DNA of 52,907 nt from Bacteroidales bacterium (GCA_004557185.1 SFEP01000020.1:1-52907); one strand, 5' to 3'. Counted from the stretch's first letter, positions 17,002-25,930 are shown. Program-made: numbers and translations. Notes: generated by a model not told the origin, from the sequence alone.

Positions 17002-17133
17002 TTATTTTCAAAAAAACCTCCCTCGCTTGAAAAATTTTTTTCAACGGTTGAAAAACTTTTTTCAAGCCTTGGAAAAAAATTTTCAAGCCTTGGAAAAAAT
17101 TTTTCCAGGCACGGCGGTTTTTCTTGAAAATAA
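17002..17133. repeat. Four tandem 21-bp palindromic A/T-tract units enclosed by an inverted repeat
   Basis: Units at 17027-17047, 17048-17068, 17069-17089 and 17090-17110 follow TTGAAAAA-TTTTTTCAAGCC, each an imperfect palindrome. The array is bracketed by TTATTTTCAAAAAAACC (17002-17018) and GGTTTTTCTTGAAAATAA (17116-17133), an inverted repeat with one gap. The architecture equals that of the array at 6380-6487, although the sequence is unrelated. Confidence 0.9.
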
Positions 17134-17233
17134 CCTGTTCTCACGAGCAGGCATCTCGGGCCCGTCAGAAGGCATTCAAAAGGCCACCACATTCTTATCG
17201 ATTTATAACCAACCCCAACCGTTTTAACAACAC

Positions 17234-19210
17234 ATGGAACAATCACAACTTCCTGACAACGCGTTCCGGCCGCTCAAGGAGGGCGAAACGTACGAACCGC
17301 TGATGAAGCCGCACAAAACCTACCGCGAGGTGACACCGTGGTCGGTGACGTGGGGCCTGCTCATGGCCGTGCTCTTCTCGGCCGCTACGGCCTACCTCGG
17401 TCTGAAAGTGGGCCAGGTGTTCGAGGCTGCCATTCCCATCACCATCATTGCCGTGGGCGTGGCCGGCGCTACCCGCCGCAAGGACCCTCTGGGCGAGAAC
17501 ATCATCATCCAGAGCATCGGTGCCTGCTCGGGCATGATTGTGGCCGGCGCCATCTTCACGCTGCCCGCACTCTACATTCTGCAACACAAATACCCCGAAC
17601 TGACGGTGAACTTCATGCAGGTGTTCCTCTCGTCGCTGCTGGGCGGCATACTGGGCATTCTGTTTCTCATCCCCTTCCGCAAGTATTTCGTAAAGGACAT
17701 GCACGGGCAGTTCCCCTTCCCCGAAGCCACGGCTTCAACGCAGGTGCTGCTGTCGGGCGAGAAGAGCGGCGGCCAGGCCAAACCGCTGCTGGTGGCCGGA
17801 CTGCTGGGCGGCCTCTACGACTTTGCGGTGGCCACCTTCGGAGCGTGGACGGAGAACTTCACCTCGCGCTGCTGTGAATGGGGCTGCATGGTGGCCGAAA
17901 AAACGAAACTCGTGTTCAGCGTCAACACCAGCGCGGCGCTGCTGGGCATGGGCTACATTGTGGGCTTGAAGTATGCGTCGATCATCTGCTTCGGTTCAGT
18001 AGCCATATGGTGGGTCATCGTGCCAGGCATCGCGTTGCTGTACCCCAACATGAACATCGCCGCAGCCGGCGATCCCGTACTGCTGGCAGCCGATGCATCG
18101 CCTGAGGCCCTCTTCGGCTACGCCAAAAGCATCGGCATCGGCGGCATAGCCATGGCTGGCATCATTGGCGTGGTGAAGAGCCGCGGCGTCATCAAGAGCG
18201 CCTTTGGCCTGATGGGCAAGGTGTTCAAGGGCGGCGACAACACGACTGAGGAGGTGCGCACACAGCGCGACTTGCCGATGAAGATTATCGCCATCGGAGC
18301 GCTGCTCACACTGGTGGTGACCACGCTCTTCTTCTACTTCGACGTGATGCAGGGCAGCCTGCTCTTCACATTGGTGGGCATCGTTATTGTGGCCGTCATC
18401 GCCTTCCTCTTCACCACCGTGGCGGCCAACGCCATCGCCATCGTAGGCTCGAACCCCGTGAGCGGCATGACGCTCATGACGCTCATTCTCTCATCCATCA
18501 TCATGGTCGTGGTGGGCCTCAAGGGCACGGGCGGCATGGTGGCAGCACTCATCATGGGCGGCGTGGTGTGCACGGCACTCTCATCGGCCGGCGCTTTCAT
18601 CACCGACCTTAAGATAGGCTACTGGCTGGGGTCCACGCCGCAAAAGCAGGAAACGTTCAAGTTCCTCGGCATTCTGGTGTCGGCCGCTACGGTAGGCGGT
18701 GTCATCATGATTTTGAACAAAATTCACGGCTTCACCCCCGACAACGCCGACGTGATGGCCGCACCGCAAGCCCGCGCCATGGCCGCCGTCATCGAGCCGC
18801 TCATGTCGGGCCAAGGCGCACCATGGCTGCTCTACGGCATCGGCGCCGTCATAGCCCTCGTGCTGAACGCCTGCGGCATTTCGGCCCTGGCCTTTGCGCT
18901 GGGCATGTTCATACCGCTGCAACTGAACCTGCCGCTCATGGTGGGCGGCTTGGCCAGCTGGTATGTGAACACACGCTCCACCGACGCCACCACCAACAGT
19001 CTGCGCAACGAGCGCGGCACGCTGCTGGCCTCGGGCTTCATAGCCGGCGGCGCACTGATGGGCGTGGCCAGCACCGGCCTGCAGTTCTTCGGCATCAACC
19101 TGGTGCAGACGGCATGGCTGGCCCAGCCTGCTGCCGAGTGGCTGTCGCTGGTGATGTATGTGCTGCTCACGGTCTACCTGGTACGCGCCTCCATCAGCGC
19201 CAAACGATAG
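17234..19210 (+). CDS. OPT family oligopeptide/metal-chelate transporter
   Basis: A 658-residue inner-membrane protein with about 15 hydrophobic segments. The N-terminal part contains the OPT signature region (AATAYLGLKVGQVFEAAIPI, then NIIIQSIGACSGMIVAGAIF). A later SNPVSGMTLMTLI and a C-terminal NACGISALAFALGMFIPLQL also fit the family. OPT proteins import peptides or metal chelates with protons; the substrate is not predictable. Length is within the prokaryotic OPT range. It is followed by a strong terminator, so it is probably a single-gene unit. Confidence 0.92.
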   Translation: MEQSQLPDNAFRPLKEGETYEPLMKPHKTYREVTPWSVTWGLLMAVLFSAATAYLGLKVGQVFEAAIPITIIAVGVAGATRRKDPLGENIIIQSIGACSGMIVAGAIFTLPALYILQHKYPELTVNFMQVFLSSLLGGILGILFLIPFRKYFVKDMHGQFPFPEATASTQVLLSGEKSGGQAKPLLVAGLLGGLYDFAVATFGAWTENFTSRCCEWGCMVAEKTKLVFSVNTSAALLGMGYIVGLKYASIICFGSVAIWWVIVPGIALLYPNMNIAAAGDPVLLAADASPEALFGYAKSIGIGGIAMAGIIGVVKSRGVIKSAFGLMGKVFKGGDNTTEEVRTQRDLPMKIIAIGALLTLVVTTLFFYFDVMQGSLLFTLVGIVIVAVIAFLFTTVAANAIAIVGSNPVSGMTLMTLILSSIIMVVVGLKGTGGMVAALIMGGVVCTALSSAGAFITDLKIGYWLGSTPQKQETFKFLGILVSAATVGGVIMILNKIHGFTPDNADVMAAPQARAMAAVIEPLMSGQGAPWLLYGIGAVIALVLNACGISALAFALGMFIPLQLNLPLMVGGLASWYVNTRSTDATTNSLRNERGTLLASGFIAGGALMGVASTGLQFFGINLVQTAWLAQPAAEWLSLVMYVLLTVYLVRASISAKR

Positions 19211-19240
19211 ACAGGGCCTCCCGCCCCCAAACTGAAACAA

Positions 19241-19288
19241 GGCATGTAAAACGCAAGGCCAAGCGGCCGAAACGGCGTTTTACATGCC
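19241..19288 (+). terminator. Terminator of the OPT gene
   Basis: A perfect 14-bp stem (GGCATGTAAAACGC at 19241-19254 with 19275-19288) and a 20-nt loop, followed by TTTCGT. The stem is symmetrical enough to act in both directions. Confidence 0.75.
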
Positions 19289-19350
19289 TTTCGTCTGCGG
19301 GTAAATGTAAAAAATCAAGTGATTGCGTAATTTACCGCAGATATTTTTAC

Positions 19351-19358
19351 TAAATTTG
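19351..19358 (+). promoter_or_regulatory. Promoter of the yceD-rpmF cluster (TAAATTTG)
   Basis: Exact TAnnTTTG box 24 bp before the preferred yceD ATG at 19382. Transcription should start near 19365, which makes the upstream in-frame ATG at 19367 unlikely as start because it would be almost leaderless. Confidence 0.6.
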
Positions 19359-19381
19359 CAGCCGCTATGCAGCATGTAACA

Positions 19382-19819
19382 ATGAGAAACTTCAACGTGG
19401 CCGAAGCAGCAAGGCACTCGCAACGCCTGCAGCTGTCGCTCGCCGAACCGTTCTTTGCTGACCTGGAGCAAACCGAAGTGGACGGAGGTGAGGTTGAAGC
19501 GTGCATAGACGTAAAGCACATTTCGCAAGACCTTTATCACATCGACGTCAGCCTCAAAGGCAGCGTCACCGTGGCCTGCGACCGCTGCCTCGACCCGCTC
19601 ACACTACCCGTCGAAGTGGAGGAAACGCTCAAGGTGAAAGATGAAGCTCCGGCGGCGAGCGACCACGAGGACACGCTCTACACCGACTACCGCACGGGCT
19701 GCATTGACTTGGCGTGGCTGCTTTACGAACTCATCGAGACGGCGCTGCCCATGCAACGCACCCACCCGATAGAGGAATGCAACCCCGACATGCTCAGCCG
19801 CCTTGCCTCCGAAGCCTAA
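19382..19819 (+). CDS. yceD: YceD/DUF177 family protein (23S rRNA accumulation)
   Basis: A 145-residue acidic protein. The core motif VTVACDRCLDPLTLPVEVEETLKVK (about 62-86) and the later GCIDLAWLLYELIETALPMQRTHP..CNPD are typical of YceD/DUF177. Its place directly before rpmF is conserved across bacteria. The family is linked to 23S rRNA accumulation and ribosome assembly. The start at 19382 is chosen over 19367 from the promoter position. The gap to rpmF is 87 nt. Confidence 0.88.
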   Translation: MRNFNVAEAARHSQRLQLSLAEPFFADLEQTEVDGGEVEACIDVKHISQDLYHIDVSLKGSVTVACDRCLDPLTLPVEVEETLKVKDEAPAASDHEDTLYTDYRTGCIDLAWLLYELIETALPMQRTHPIEECNPDMLSRLASEA

Positions 19820-19906
19820 CACCCCAGGCAAGCAAGCCGGCACAGCACACGGGAAAAGCCACACAACCTACACTCGAATACAAACATCCAAAACGTATAA
19901 ACAACA

Positions 19907-20092
19907 ATGGCACATCCTAAAAGAAGACAATCGAAGACCAGAACCCTCAAGCGTAGAACCCACGACAAGGCCGTAGCACCTACGCTCGCTATCTGCCCCG
20001 AATGCGGCGCTTGGCACATCTACCACACCGTTTGCCCCGCCTGCGGCTACTATCGCGGCAAGTTGGCAATCGTAAAGGAAACTGCCGAATAA
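19907..20092 (+). CDS. rpmF: 50S ribosomal protein L32
   Basis: A 61-residue ribosomal protein starting MAHPKRRQSKTRTLKRRTHD, with the zinc ribbon CPECGAWHIYHTVCPACGYYRG (four cysteines, the C+ form of L32). Normal length. Lies between yceD and fabH in the classical order. Confidence 0.97.
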   Translation: MAHPKRRQSKTRTLKRRTHDKAVAPTLAICPECGAWHIYHTVCPACGYYRGKLAIVKETAE

Positions 20093-20128
20093 ATACGCCG
20101 CCCTGCGGTGCAGGCAGTCAAACCTGCC

Positions 20129-20275
20129 GGGAACAGGTTAGTAATTTGGACAGCATGCCAGCAAACCACTTGAAACGGGCCCTCTGCGAGCAGCGCCACC
20201 TTTGAGGCTGCCACGCGAGGCCTTGTTTGCCGCTACAAGCCTTGCCAATTTACTAATCTGTTCCCCCCTTTTTTA
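20129..20275 (+). repeat. Long imperfect inverted repeat between rpmF and fabH, ending in a T-run
   Basis: GGGAACAGGTTAGTAATTTGG (20129-20149) is nearly complementary to CCAATTTACTAATCTGTTCCC (20245-20265); about 95 nt separate the arms and can pair further (GGGCCCTCTGCG with CACGCGAGGCC). CCCTTTTTTAGG follows. It may be a long-stem terminator, a structured leader of fabH, or a small MITE-like insertion. No ORF is seen. Confidence 0.6.
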
Positions 20276-20369
20276 GGCTTAACACCCCCATCCGCCGTGA
20301 GGCGCAAGCCTTTTTCTGCAATTATCCCCTATATACAAGAAGTCTCCCCCAACTCACATATCACTGTTT

Positions 20370-21368
20370 ATGGAGAAAATCAATGCTGTCATTACTGGCG
20401 TAGGCGGCTATGTGCCCGAATACGTGCTCACTAACGACGAACTCTCTCGTATGGTTGAAACCAACGACGAGTGGATCATGACCCGCATCGGCATCAAGGA
20501 GCGCCGCATACTGAACGAGGAAGGACTCGGCACCAGCTACATGGCACGCAAGGCCGTAAAGCAGTTGCTCGAAAAAACCGGCACCGACCCTCAGCAGGTT
20601 GACTGCCTCATCATTGCCACCACCACGCCCGACTACCATTTCCCCTCTACCTCAAGCATCGTGATAGGCCGCTTGGGCTTGAAGAATGCCTTTGCCATCG
20701 ACATGCAGGCAGCCTGCTGCGGTTTCCTCTTTGCCATGGACACCGCCGCCAGCATGGTGCAGAGCGGACGCTATAAGAAGGTTGTAGTGTGCGGTGCCGA
20801 CAAGATGTCGTCTATCGTCGACTACACCGACCGCGCCACGTGTCCCATCTTCGGCGACGGCGCCGCTGCCGTGCTGGTAGAGCCCTCCACTGAGGAAGGC
20901 CTGGGCTGGCAGGACAGCTACCTGCGTACCGACGGTCTGGGTCTTCCCTTCCTTTGCCTCAAGGCAGGCGGTTCGGTGTGCAGCCCCTCCTACTTCACTA
21001 TCGACCACCGCATGCACTACCTGCATCAGGAAGGCCGCACGGTGTTCAAGTTCGCCGTCACCAACATGAGTGATGCCTGCGCCCTCATTGCCGAGCGCAA
21101 CAACCTCGACAAGGACAGCATCGCCTGGATTGTGCCCCACCAGGCCAACGTGCGCATCATCGACGCCGTAGCCAACCGACTCGAAGTGCCCATGGACAAG
21201 GTGATGCTCAACATACAGCGTTACGGCAACACCTCAGCCGGCACGCTGCCCCTGGCTCTGTGGGACTACGAAAAGCAACTCAAGAAGGGCGACAACCTCA
21301 TCCTCACCGCATTCGGCGCAGGCTTCACCTGGGGGGCCGCCTACCTGAAGTGGGGCTACAACGGTTAA
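20370..21368 (+). CDS. fabH: Beta-ketoacyl-ACP synthase III
   Basis: A 332-residue KAS III enzyme that condenses acyl-CoA with malonyl-ACP to start fatty-acid synthesis. The triad is visible: Cys in MQAACCGFLFAMDTA (about 114), His in IVPHQANVRIIDAV (about 257) and Asn in RYGNTSAGTLPLALWD (about 288). The N-terminal GYVPEYVLTNDEL and TRIGIKERR motifs are typical. Part of the yceD-rpmF-fabH order, but separated from rpmF by a structured 277-nt gap, so it may have its own control. Confidence 0.96.
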   Translation: MEKINAVITGVGGYVPEYVLTNDELSRMVETNDEWIMTRIGIKERRILNEEGLGTSYMARKAVKQLLEKTGTDPQQVDCLIIATTTPDYHFPSTSSIVIGRLGLKNAFAIDMQAACCGFLFAMDTAASMVQSGRYKKVVVCGADKMSSIVDYTDRATCPIFGDGAAAVLVEPSTEEGLGWQDSYLRTDGLGLPFLCLKAGGSVCSPSYFTIDHRMHYLHQEGRTVFKFAVTNMSDACALIAERNNLDKDSIAWIVPHQANVRIIDAVANRLEVPMDKVMLNIQRYGNTSAGTLPLALWDYEKQLKKGDNLILTAFGAGFTWGAAYLKWGYNG

Positions 21369-21407
21369 AACCTCAGTCTGCAACCCCGCACAAACTGACA
21401 TAGCACA

Positions 21408-21448
21408 CGCCACGTCGCACACTTCACAAGCAAGGGGTGGACGTGGCG
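21408..21448 (+). terminator. Hairpin downstream of fabH, possible terminator
   Basis: A 9-bp perfect stem (CGCCACGTC at 21408-21416 with GACGTGGCG at 21440-21448), 40 nt past the fabH stop, followed by a weak TTGTCATTTG. Nothing else was recognised in the 21369-21686 gap. Confidence 0.4.
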
Positions 21449-21686
21449 CGTTGTCATTTGCAAGGGCTGACCTAACAACAAGAAGGGGCGTTTGCTGGAC
21501 GCTTTGAGAGACGTCTCTTGCAGAGGAAAGAGCACACGGGCTATGTGACCGCCAAGGCTTGAAACATGAGGTCGCTCAAAACAAACAGCCCACCGACTGA
21601 AGCGTACGCATACGCCCTTCCTCCATATCTATCCTGCACACCACCCCCTCACCCACCCTTCTCACCCCTTCCACAGCACACCGATT

Positions 21687-22568
21687 ATGCACAAAGCCGG
21701 ATTTGTCAACATCGTAGGCAACCCCAACGTGGGCAAGTCTACCCTCATGAACCTCCTCATGGGCGAGCGCATCTCCATCGCCACCTTCAAGGCACAAACC
21801 ACGCGCCACCGCATCATGGGCATCATCAACAGCGAAGAGGCACAAATCGTATTCTCCGACACACCGGGCGTACTCAAGCCCAACTACAAGCTGCAGGAGG
21901 AAATGCTGGCCTTCTCGCAGTCGGCCCTGCAGGATGCCGACGTGCTGCTCTACGTAACCGACGTGGTGGAGAAACCCGACAAGAACGAGGACTTTCTGCG
22001 CAAGGTGCAGCAAATGGATGTGCCCGTGCTACTCCTCATTAACAAGATTGACCTGTCGAACCAGAAGGAACTCGAAGCCCTCGTGGCACAATGGCACACG
22101 CAGCTGCCCAAGGCCGAAATCTTCCCTATCTCGGCCAAGGTGAAGTTCAACGTCGACCACGTGCTGAGCCGCATCAAGGAACTGCTGCCTGAGTCGCCGC
22201 CCTACTTCGACAAGAACCAGTGGACCGACAAGCCCGCCCGCTTCTTCGTCACCGAAATCATTCGCGAGAAAATCCTCCTCTACTACGACAAGGAAATACC
22301 CTACGCTGTCGAGGTGGCCGTCGAGGAGTTCAAGGAGCAGGACACGAACATCCGCATCCGCGCCGTCATCTACGTGGAGCGCGAAAGCCAGAAGGGCATC
22401 ATCATCGGCCACCGCGGCGTGGCCTTGAAGAAGGTGGCCAGCGAGGCCCGCAAAACGCTCGAAAAGTTCTTCGGTAAAAGCATCTTCATCGAAATCTACG
22501 TGAAAGTGGACAAGGACTGGCGCAACAACAGCAAGCGCCTCGAGGCCTATGGCTACAAGCTCGACTAA
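21687..22568 (+). CDS. era: GTPase Era
   Basis: A 293-residue GTPase that binds 16S rRNA and assists 30S assembly. G1 GNPNVGKST (about 10-18), G2 region TTRHRIMGI, G3 DTPG, G4 NKID and G5 ISAK are all present. A C-terminal KH domain (about 205-290) has GHRGVALKKVASEARKTLE and ends KLEAYGYK-like as in Era. It lies 52 nt upstream of der, another ribosome-assembly GTPase, so the two are probably cotranscribed. Confidence 0.96.
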   Translation: MHKAGFVNIVGNPNVGKSTLMNLLMGERISIATFKAQTTRHRIMGIINSEEAQIVFSDTPGVLKPNYKLQEEMLAFSQSALQDADVLLYVTDVVEKPDKNEDFLRKVQQMDVPVLLLINKIDLSNQKELEALVAQWHTQLPKAEIFPISAKVKFNVDHVLSRIKELLPESPPYFDKNQWTDKPARFFVTEIIREKILLYYDKEIPYAVEVAVEEFKEQDTNIRIRAVIYVERESQKGIIIGHRGVALKKVASEARKTLEKFFGKSIFIEIYVKVDKDWRNNSKRLEAYGYKLD

Positions 22569-22620
22569 GCCGCCCCACCATCTGTTTCACCCTCACCCCT
22601 ATACACACACCGCACACAAC

Positions 22621-23937
22621 ATGTCAAAATTAGTAGCGATAGTAGGCCGGCCCAACGTCGGCAAATCTACCCTTTTCAACCGTCTGACGGGCACCCGCAA
22701 GGCCATCGTCAGCGACGAGGCCGGCACCACGCGCGACCGTCAGTACGGCAAGTGCGAATGGGGCAAGCAGGAGTTCTCCATCGTCGACACCGGCGGCTGG
22801 GTGGTCAACTCCGACGACATCTTCGAAGGCGAAATACGCAAACAAGTGTCGCTTGCCACCGAAGAGGCCGACCTCATTCTCTTCCTGGTCGACATCAAAA
22901 ACGGCGTCACCGACCTCGACCAGGAGGTGGCCGGCATTCTGCGCCGCCACCACACGCCCGTCATTCTCTGTGCCAACAAAACCGACAACAACGAAGACCG
23001 CTACACGGCCGCCGAGTTCTACAGCCTCGGCTTGGGCGACCCCTTCTGCATCTCGGCCATGTCGGGCAGCGGCACGGGCGACCTGCTCGACGAGATTATC
23101 AGCAAGCTTGGCAAGGACAACGAGGCCACCAGCGACGACGACAACATACCCCGCTTCGCCGTGGTGGGCCGCCCCAACGCCGGCAAGAGCAGCATCATCA
23201 ACGCCTTCCTTGACGAGGACCGCAACATCGTCACCGACATTGCCGGCACCACACGCGACAGCATCCTCACCCGCTACACCAAGTTCGGCTTCGACTTCTA
23301 CCTCGTCGACACCGCAGGCATTCGCCGCAAGAACAAGGTGACCGAGGACCTCGAGTTCTACTCCGTCATGCGCGCCATCCGCTCCATTGAGAACAGCGAC
23401 GTGTGCATCCTCATGCTCGACGCCACCCGCGGCATCGAGAGCCAGGACCTCAACATTGTGCAAATCATACAGCGCAACAACAAGAGTCTCGTAGTGGTGG
23501 TCAACAAATGGGACCTCATTGAAAACAAGACCAACGAGGCCATCAAGCACTACGAAAACACGCTGCGCGAACGCCTGGCTCCCTTCACCGACTTCCCCAT
23601 CGTCTTCGCCTCGGCCGTCACGAAGCAGCGTATCTTCAAGGTGCTCGAAACGGCCAAGGAGGTCTACCTCTCACGCAAGCGCCGCATCAGCACCTCCAAG
23701 CTCAACGAGGAGATGCTCCCCCTCATCGAAGCCTACCCGCCCCCCTCGATGAAGGGCAAATACATCAAGATAAAATACTGCGCCCAGATACCCGACGTGC
23801 AGATACCCTCGTTCGTGTTCTACGCCAACCTGCCGCAGTATGTCAAGGAGCCTTACAAGCGTTTCCTTGAAAACAAGATACGCGAGCGCTGGAACTTCAC
23901 GGGCACGCCTATCAACATTTTCATCCGTCAAAAGTAG
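22621..23937 (+). CDS. der: GTPase Der (EngA)
   Basis: A 438-residue protein with two tandem GTPase domains and a C-terminal KH-like domain, involved in 50S assembly. Domain 1 starts GRPNVGKSTLF (about 8) and has DTGGW and NKTD. Domain 2 starts GRPNAGKSS (about 183), with DTAGIRRKNK and NKWD. The C-terminal part runs from about 350 to FTGTPINIFIRQK. Start chosen at MSKLVAIVGRP; the open frame upstream is a low-complexity His/Pro stretch. Confidence 0.96.
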   Translation: MSKLVAIVGRPNVGKSTLFNRLTGTRKAIVSDEAGTTRDRQYGKCEWGKQEFSIVDTGGWVVNSDDIFEGEIRKQVSLATEEADLILFLVDIKNGVTDLDQEVAGILRRHHTPVILCANKTDNNEDRYTAAEFYSLGLGDPFCISAMSGSGTGDLLDEIISKLGKDNEATSDDDNIPRFAVVGRPNAGKSSIINAFLDEDRNIVTDIAGTTRDSILTRYTKFGFDFYLVDTAGIRRKNKVTEDLEFYSVMRAIRSIENSDVCILMLDATRGIESQDLNIVQIIQRNNKSLVVVVNKWDLIENKTNEAIKHYENTLRERLAPFTDFPIVFASAVTKQRIFKVLETAKEVYLSRKRRISTSKLNEEMLPLIEAYPPPSMKGKYIKIKYCAQIPDVQIPSFVFYANLPQYVKEPYKRFLENKIRERWNFTGTPINIFIRQK

Positions 23938-23948
23938 TACGCCCCACC

Positions 23949-24359
23949 ATGTCCACTCCACGCATTTTCCTTGTCCTCCTCACGGTTGCGGTGTTCACGG
24001 CCTGCGGCGGCGACAAAGGCCCCTCCGCACCCGACCGCACCGCCCTCACCGACACTTTGGCCGTGCACTACTACATGCTCGGCGCACAGGGGCACTATGC
24101 GGAGTATGTCGACGCCATGCTCTCGTGCGACAGCACCACAGCCGACTACAAGAGCCGCATGGCGCTCGCCCTCAAGCACCACTACGCCAGTATAGCCCGC
24201 GACAGGCAGGGCGTGAAACGGGCCACCGTGCTCCGCACCGAGATGCACGACAGCGGCCGCATGGCCAACGTGTTTCTCAATGTGACCTACGGCGACGGTA
24301 GCGACGAGGAAATCATCTTTCCCCTCGTCTACGACGGTCAGCATTGGCGCATTCACTGA
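23949..24359 (+). CDS. Small lipoprotein (NTF2-like/DUF4878-like)
   Basis: A 136-residue protein with a lipoprotein signal (LVLLTVAVFTACGG, Cys19). The mature part looks like a small alpha+beta domain: a helix with VHYYMLGAQGHYAEYVDAML, a lysine-rich helix, then two strands ending PLVYDGQHWRIH. This pattern resembles NTF2-like or DUF4878 lipoproteins of Bacteroidales, not proven. It follows der by 11 nt, so it is cotranscribed, and a terminator follows. Confidence 0.75.
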   Translation: MSTPRIFLVLLTVAVFTACGGDKGPSAPDRTALTDTLAVHYYMLGAQGHYAEYVDAMLSCDSTTADYKSRMALALKHHYASIARDRQGVKRATVLRTEMHDSGRMANVFLNVTYGDGSDEEIIFPLVYDGQHWRIH

Positions 24360-24376
24360 ACACCCCACACTGCAAG

Positions 24377-24418
24377 CATGCAGGAGGCTGCCCCATCCGC
24401 CGGGCGTCCTCCTGCATG
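24377..24418 (+). terminator. Terminator of the era-der-lipoprotein unit
   Basis: A perfect 11-bp stem (CATGCAGGAGG at 24377-24387 with CCTCCTGCATG at 24408-24418) and a 20-nt loop. The tail TCTGCTTT is only partly T-rich. Confidence 0.6.
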
Positions 24419-24587
24419 TCTGCTTTCGGGCATGAAGCGCTTCGCCACTGCAACATCATCCGGCCTCAACGGCCACACGTAGCCCGCACACCGCAGGCAC
24501 TCCGCTTGCAGCTTCGCTACGCCATTTCCGTAAGGCAACAAACCCTTTCGGTAAAGGGATCTGACGTAACGTAAACAGGGAAAATTC

Positions 24588-24697
24588 GTTGCACACGGCC
24601 GTGTGCAACGTTGCCCATGAGCGTGTGCAACGTTGCCCATGGGCGAGGGCAACGTTGTCCATGGGCGAGGGCAACGTTGTCCACGGCCGCGTGCAAC
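24588..24697. repeat. Five tandem 22-bp palindromic units
   Basis: Units begin at 24588, 24610, 24632, 24654 and 24676, all GTTG(C/T)(A/C)CA..(G/C)CAAC; the first is a perfect 22-bp palindrome centred on GGCC. The right flank GCACTAAGCGGCAT resembles GCATCAAGCGGCAT after the array at 6380-6487, so flank and array seem to move or evolve together. The array lies 69 bp before the next start codon and is open in that gene's frame, which inflates the apparent ORF upstream. Confidence 0.9.
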
Positions 24698-24765
24698 GCA
24701 CTAAGCGGCATCTCGCCACGGCGGCGCGGTGCGCAAAGCCTTACACCCCACATCTCACAGCATTT

Positions 24766-25908
24766 ATGTATCAGAAATTCATCATCAACCACGACGGCGT
24801 GCTGCGTTTCGGCACCGTCTACCTGCACCGCGACCTCCTCGACAAAGGCGAGTCGTGCCCCTTTGGCGGCGGACTGTGGCGCATCGACCACGCACGGCAG
24901 GCCGTGCTGCTCTTCGGCCGTTCGTTCGACTTCGGTTCGCCCAGCTTCGAACACGTGCGGCGCATCGACTGGAGCGGACTGGGCGGCAGTCCGCACACCC
25001 TGCTCCACGCTCCCCACTGGCCCAACGAGTCGGTGCTCACCCCCATCTACGCCCTGCCCGAAGCGCGCCGCCTGCGAGTGCTCGTGACGGGCGGCAGCGG
25101 TTTCCTGGGAAGCCGCGTGGCGTGGTATCTGCGCCACGAGTGTGGCTACGAGGTGCTGGCGCCCAGCCACAGCGACATGAGCATCACCCAGGCCGACGCC
25201 TGCACCCGCACCATGACCGCCTTCCGTCCGCACTTCGTAGTGCACTGCGCAGCCATCAGTGCCACGGCCTACTGCCAGCAGCATCCCGAGGAGTCGCAGG
25301 CGGTGAATGTGGAGGGAACCTGCCACGTGGTGCAGGCCGCCGACGCCTGCGGGGCGCGGTGCATCTACATGAGTTCGGACCAAGTGTATCAGACTGACAG
25401 CAACCTCTGGACACACACGTTCCTTGAAACCGACACAGACCTTGACGACTACACGCCGCGCAGCGTTTACGGCCGCCACAAGCTCCTCATGGAACGCCGT
25501 GCGCAGGCCATCGACGCCACCGCCATCGGGCTGCGCCTCACGTGGATGTACGACAGCGCAGACGCCTGCATCATCCCCACCCGTCCCGACCATCTGTGCG
25601 CCGACCACGGCATCATGGCCGTCATAGCCCAAGCGCAGCGCTGCGGCACCACCATCAAGGCCTGCACCCGCGAGCGCCGCGGCGTGACGGACGTGTGGCA
25701 GGTGGTGCAGACCATTGCCCGCATCATAGCCAAGGGGCACATGGCCGGCGGCATCTACAACTGCGGCGCACCCTGCACCTGCACCACCTACGACCTCTAC
25801 TGCCAACTCGCCACCCGCCACGGCCTCGCCCCAGCCCGCATCCTCCCCGACGACTCCTGGAGCCGCTCGCTGGCCATGTACACGAGCAAGCTCGAGGCTG
25901 TGCTCTGA
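24766..25908 (+). CDS. NAD-dependent epimerase/dehydratase (RmlD-like) with an extra N-terminal domain
   Basis: A 380-residue protein. Residues about 1-100 form a domain I do not recognise (MYQKFIINHDGVLRFG...WRIDHARQAVLLFGRSFDFG). From about 104 a Rossmann-fold SDR begins (LRVLVTGGSGFLGSRVAWYL), with HCAAISATAYCQ, SSDQVYQTD and the catalytic YGRHK (Tyr-x-x-x-Lys). The overall pattern is closest to dTDP-4-dehydrorhamnose reductase-like enzymes of the extended SDR group; substrate unknown. The start at 24766 is chosen because the upstream extension is the 22-bp repeat array. Two fragments of a second copy of its 3' part lie at 28553-28658. Confidence 0.75.
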   Translation: MYQKFIINHDGVLRFGTVYLHRDLLDKGESCPFGGGLWRIDHARQAVLLFGRSFDFGSPSFEHVRRIDWSGLGGSPHTLLHAPHWPNESVLTPIYALPEARRLRVLVTGGSGFLGSRVAWYLRHECGYEVLAPSHSDMSITQADACTRTMTAFRPHFVVHCAAISATAYCQQHPEESQAVNVEGTCHVVQAADACGARCIYMSSDQVYQTDSNLWTHTFLETDTDLDDYTPRSVYGRHKLLMERRAQAIDATAIGLRLTWMYDSADACIIPTRPDHLCADHGIMAVIAQAQRCGTTIKACTRERRGVTDVWQVVQTIARIIAKGHMAGGIYNCGAPCTCTTYDLYCQLATRHGLAPARILPDDSWSRSLAMYTSKLEAVL

Positions 25909-25930
25909 GCACGCGGAGGGCGCGGAGGGC

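Noticed and set aside
24589..24765. N-terminal extension of the epimerase frame
   Set aside because: It translates the repeat array; the ATG at 24766 begins a normal protein sequence.
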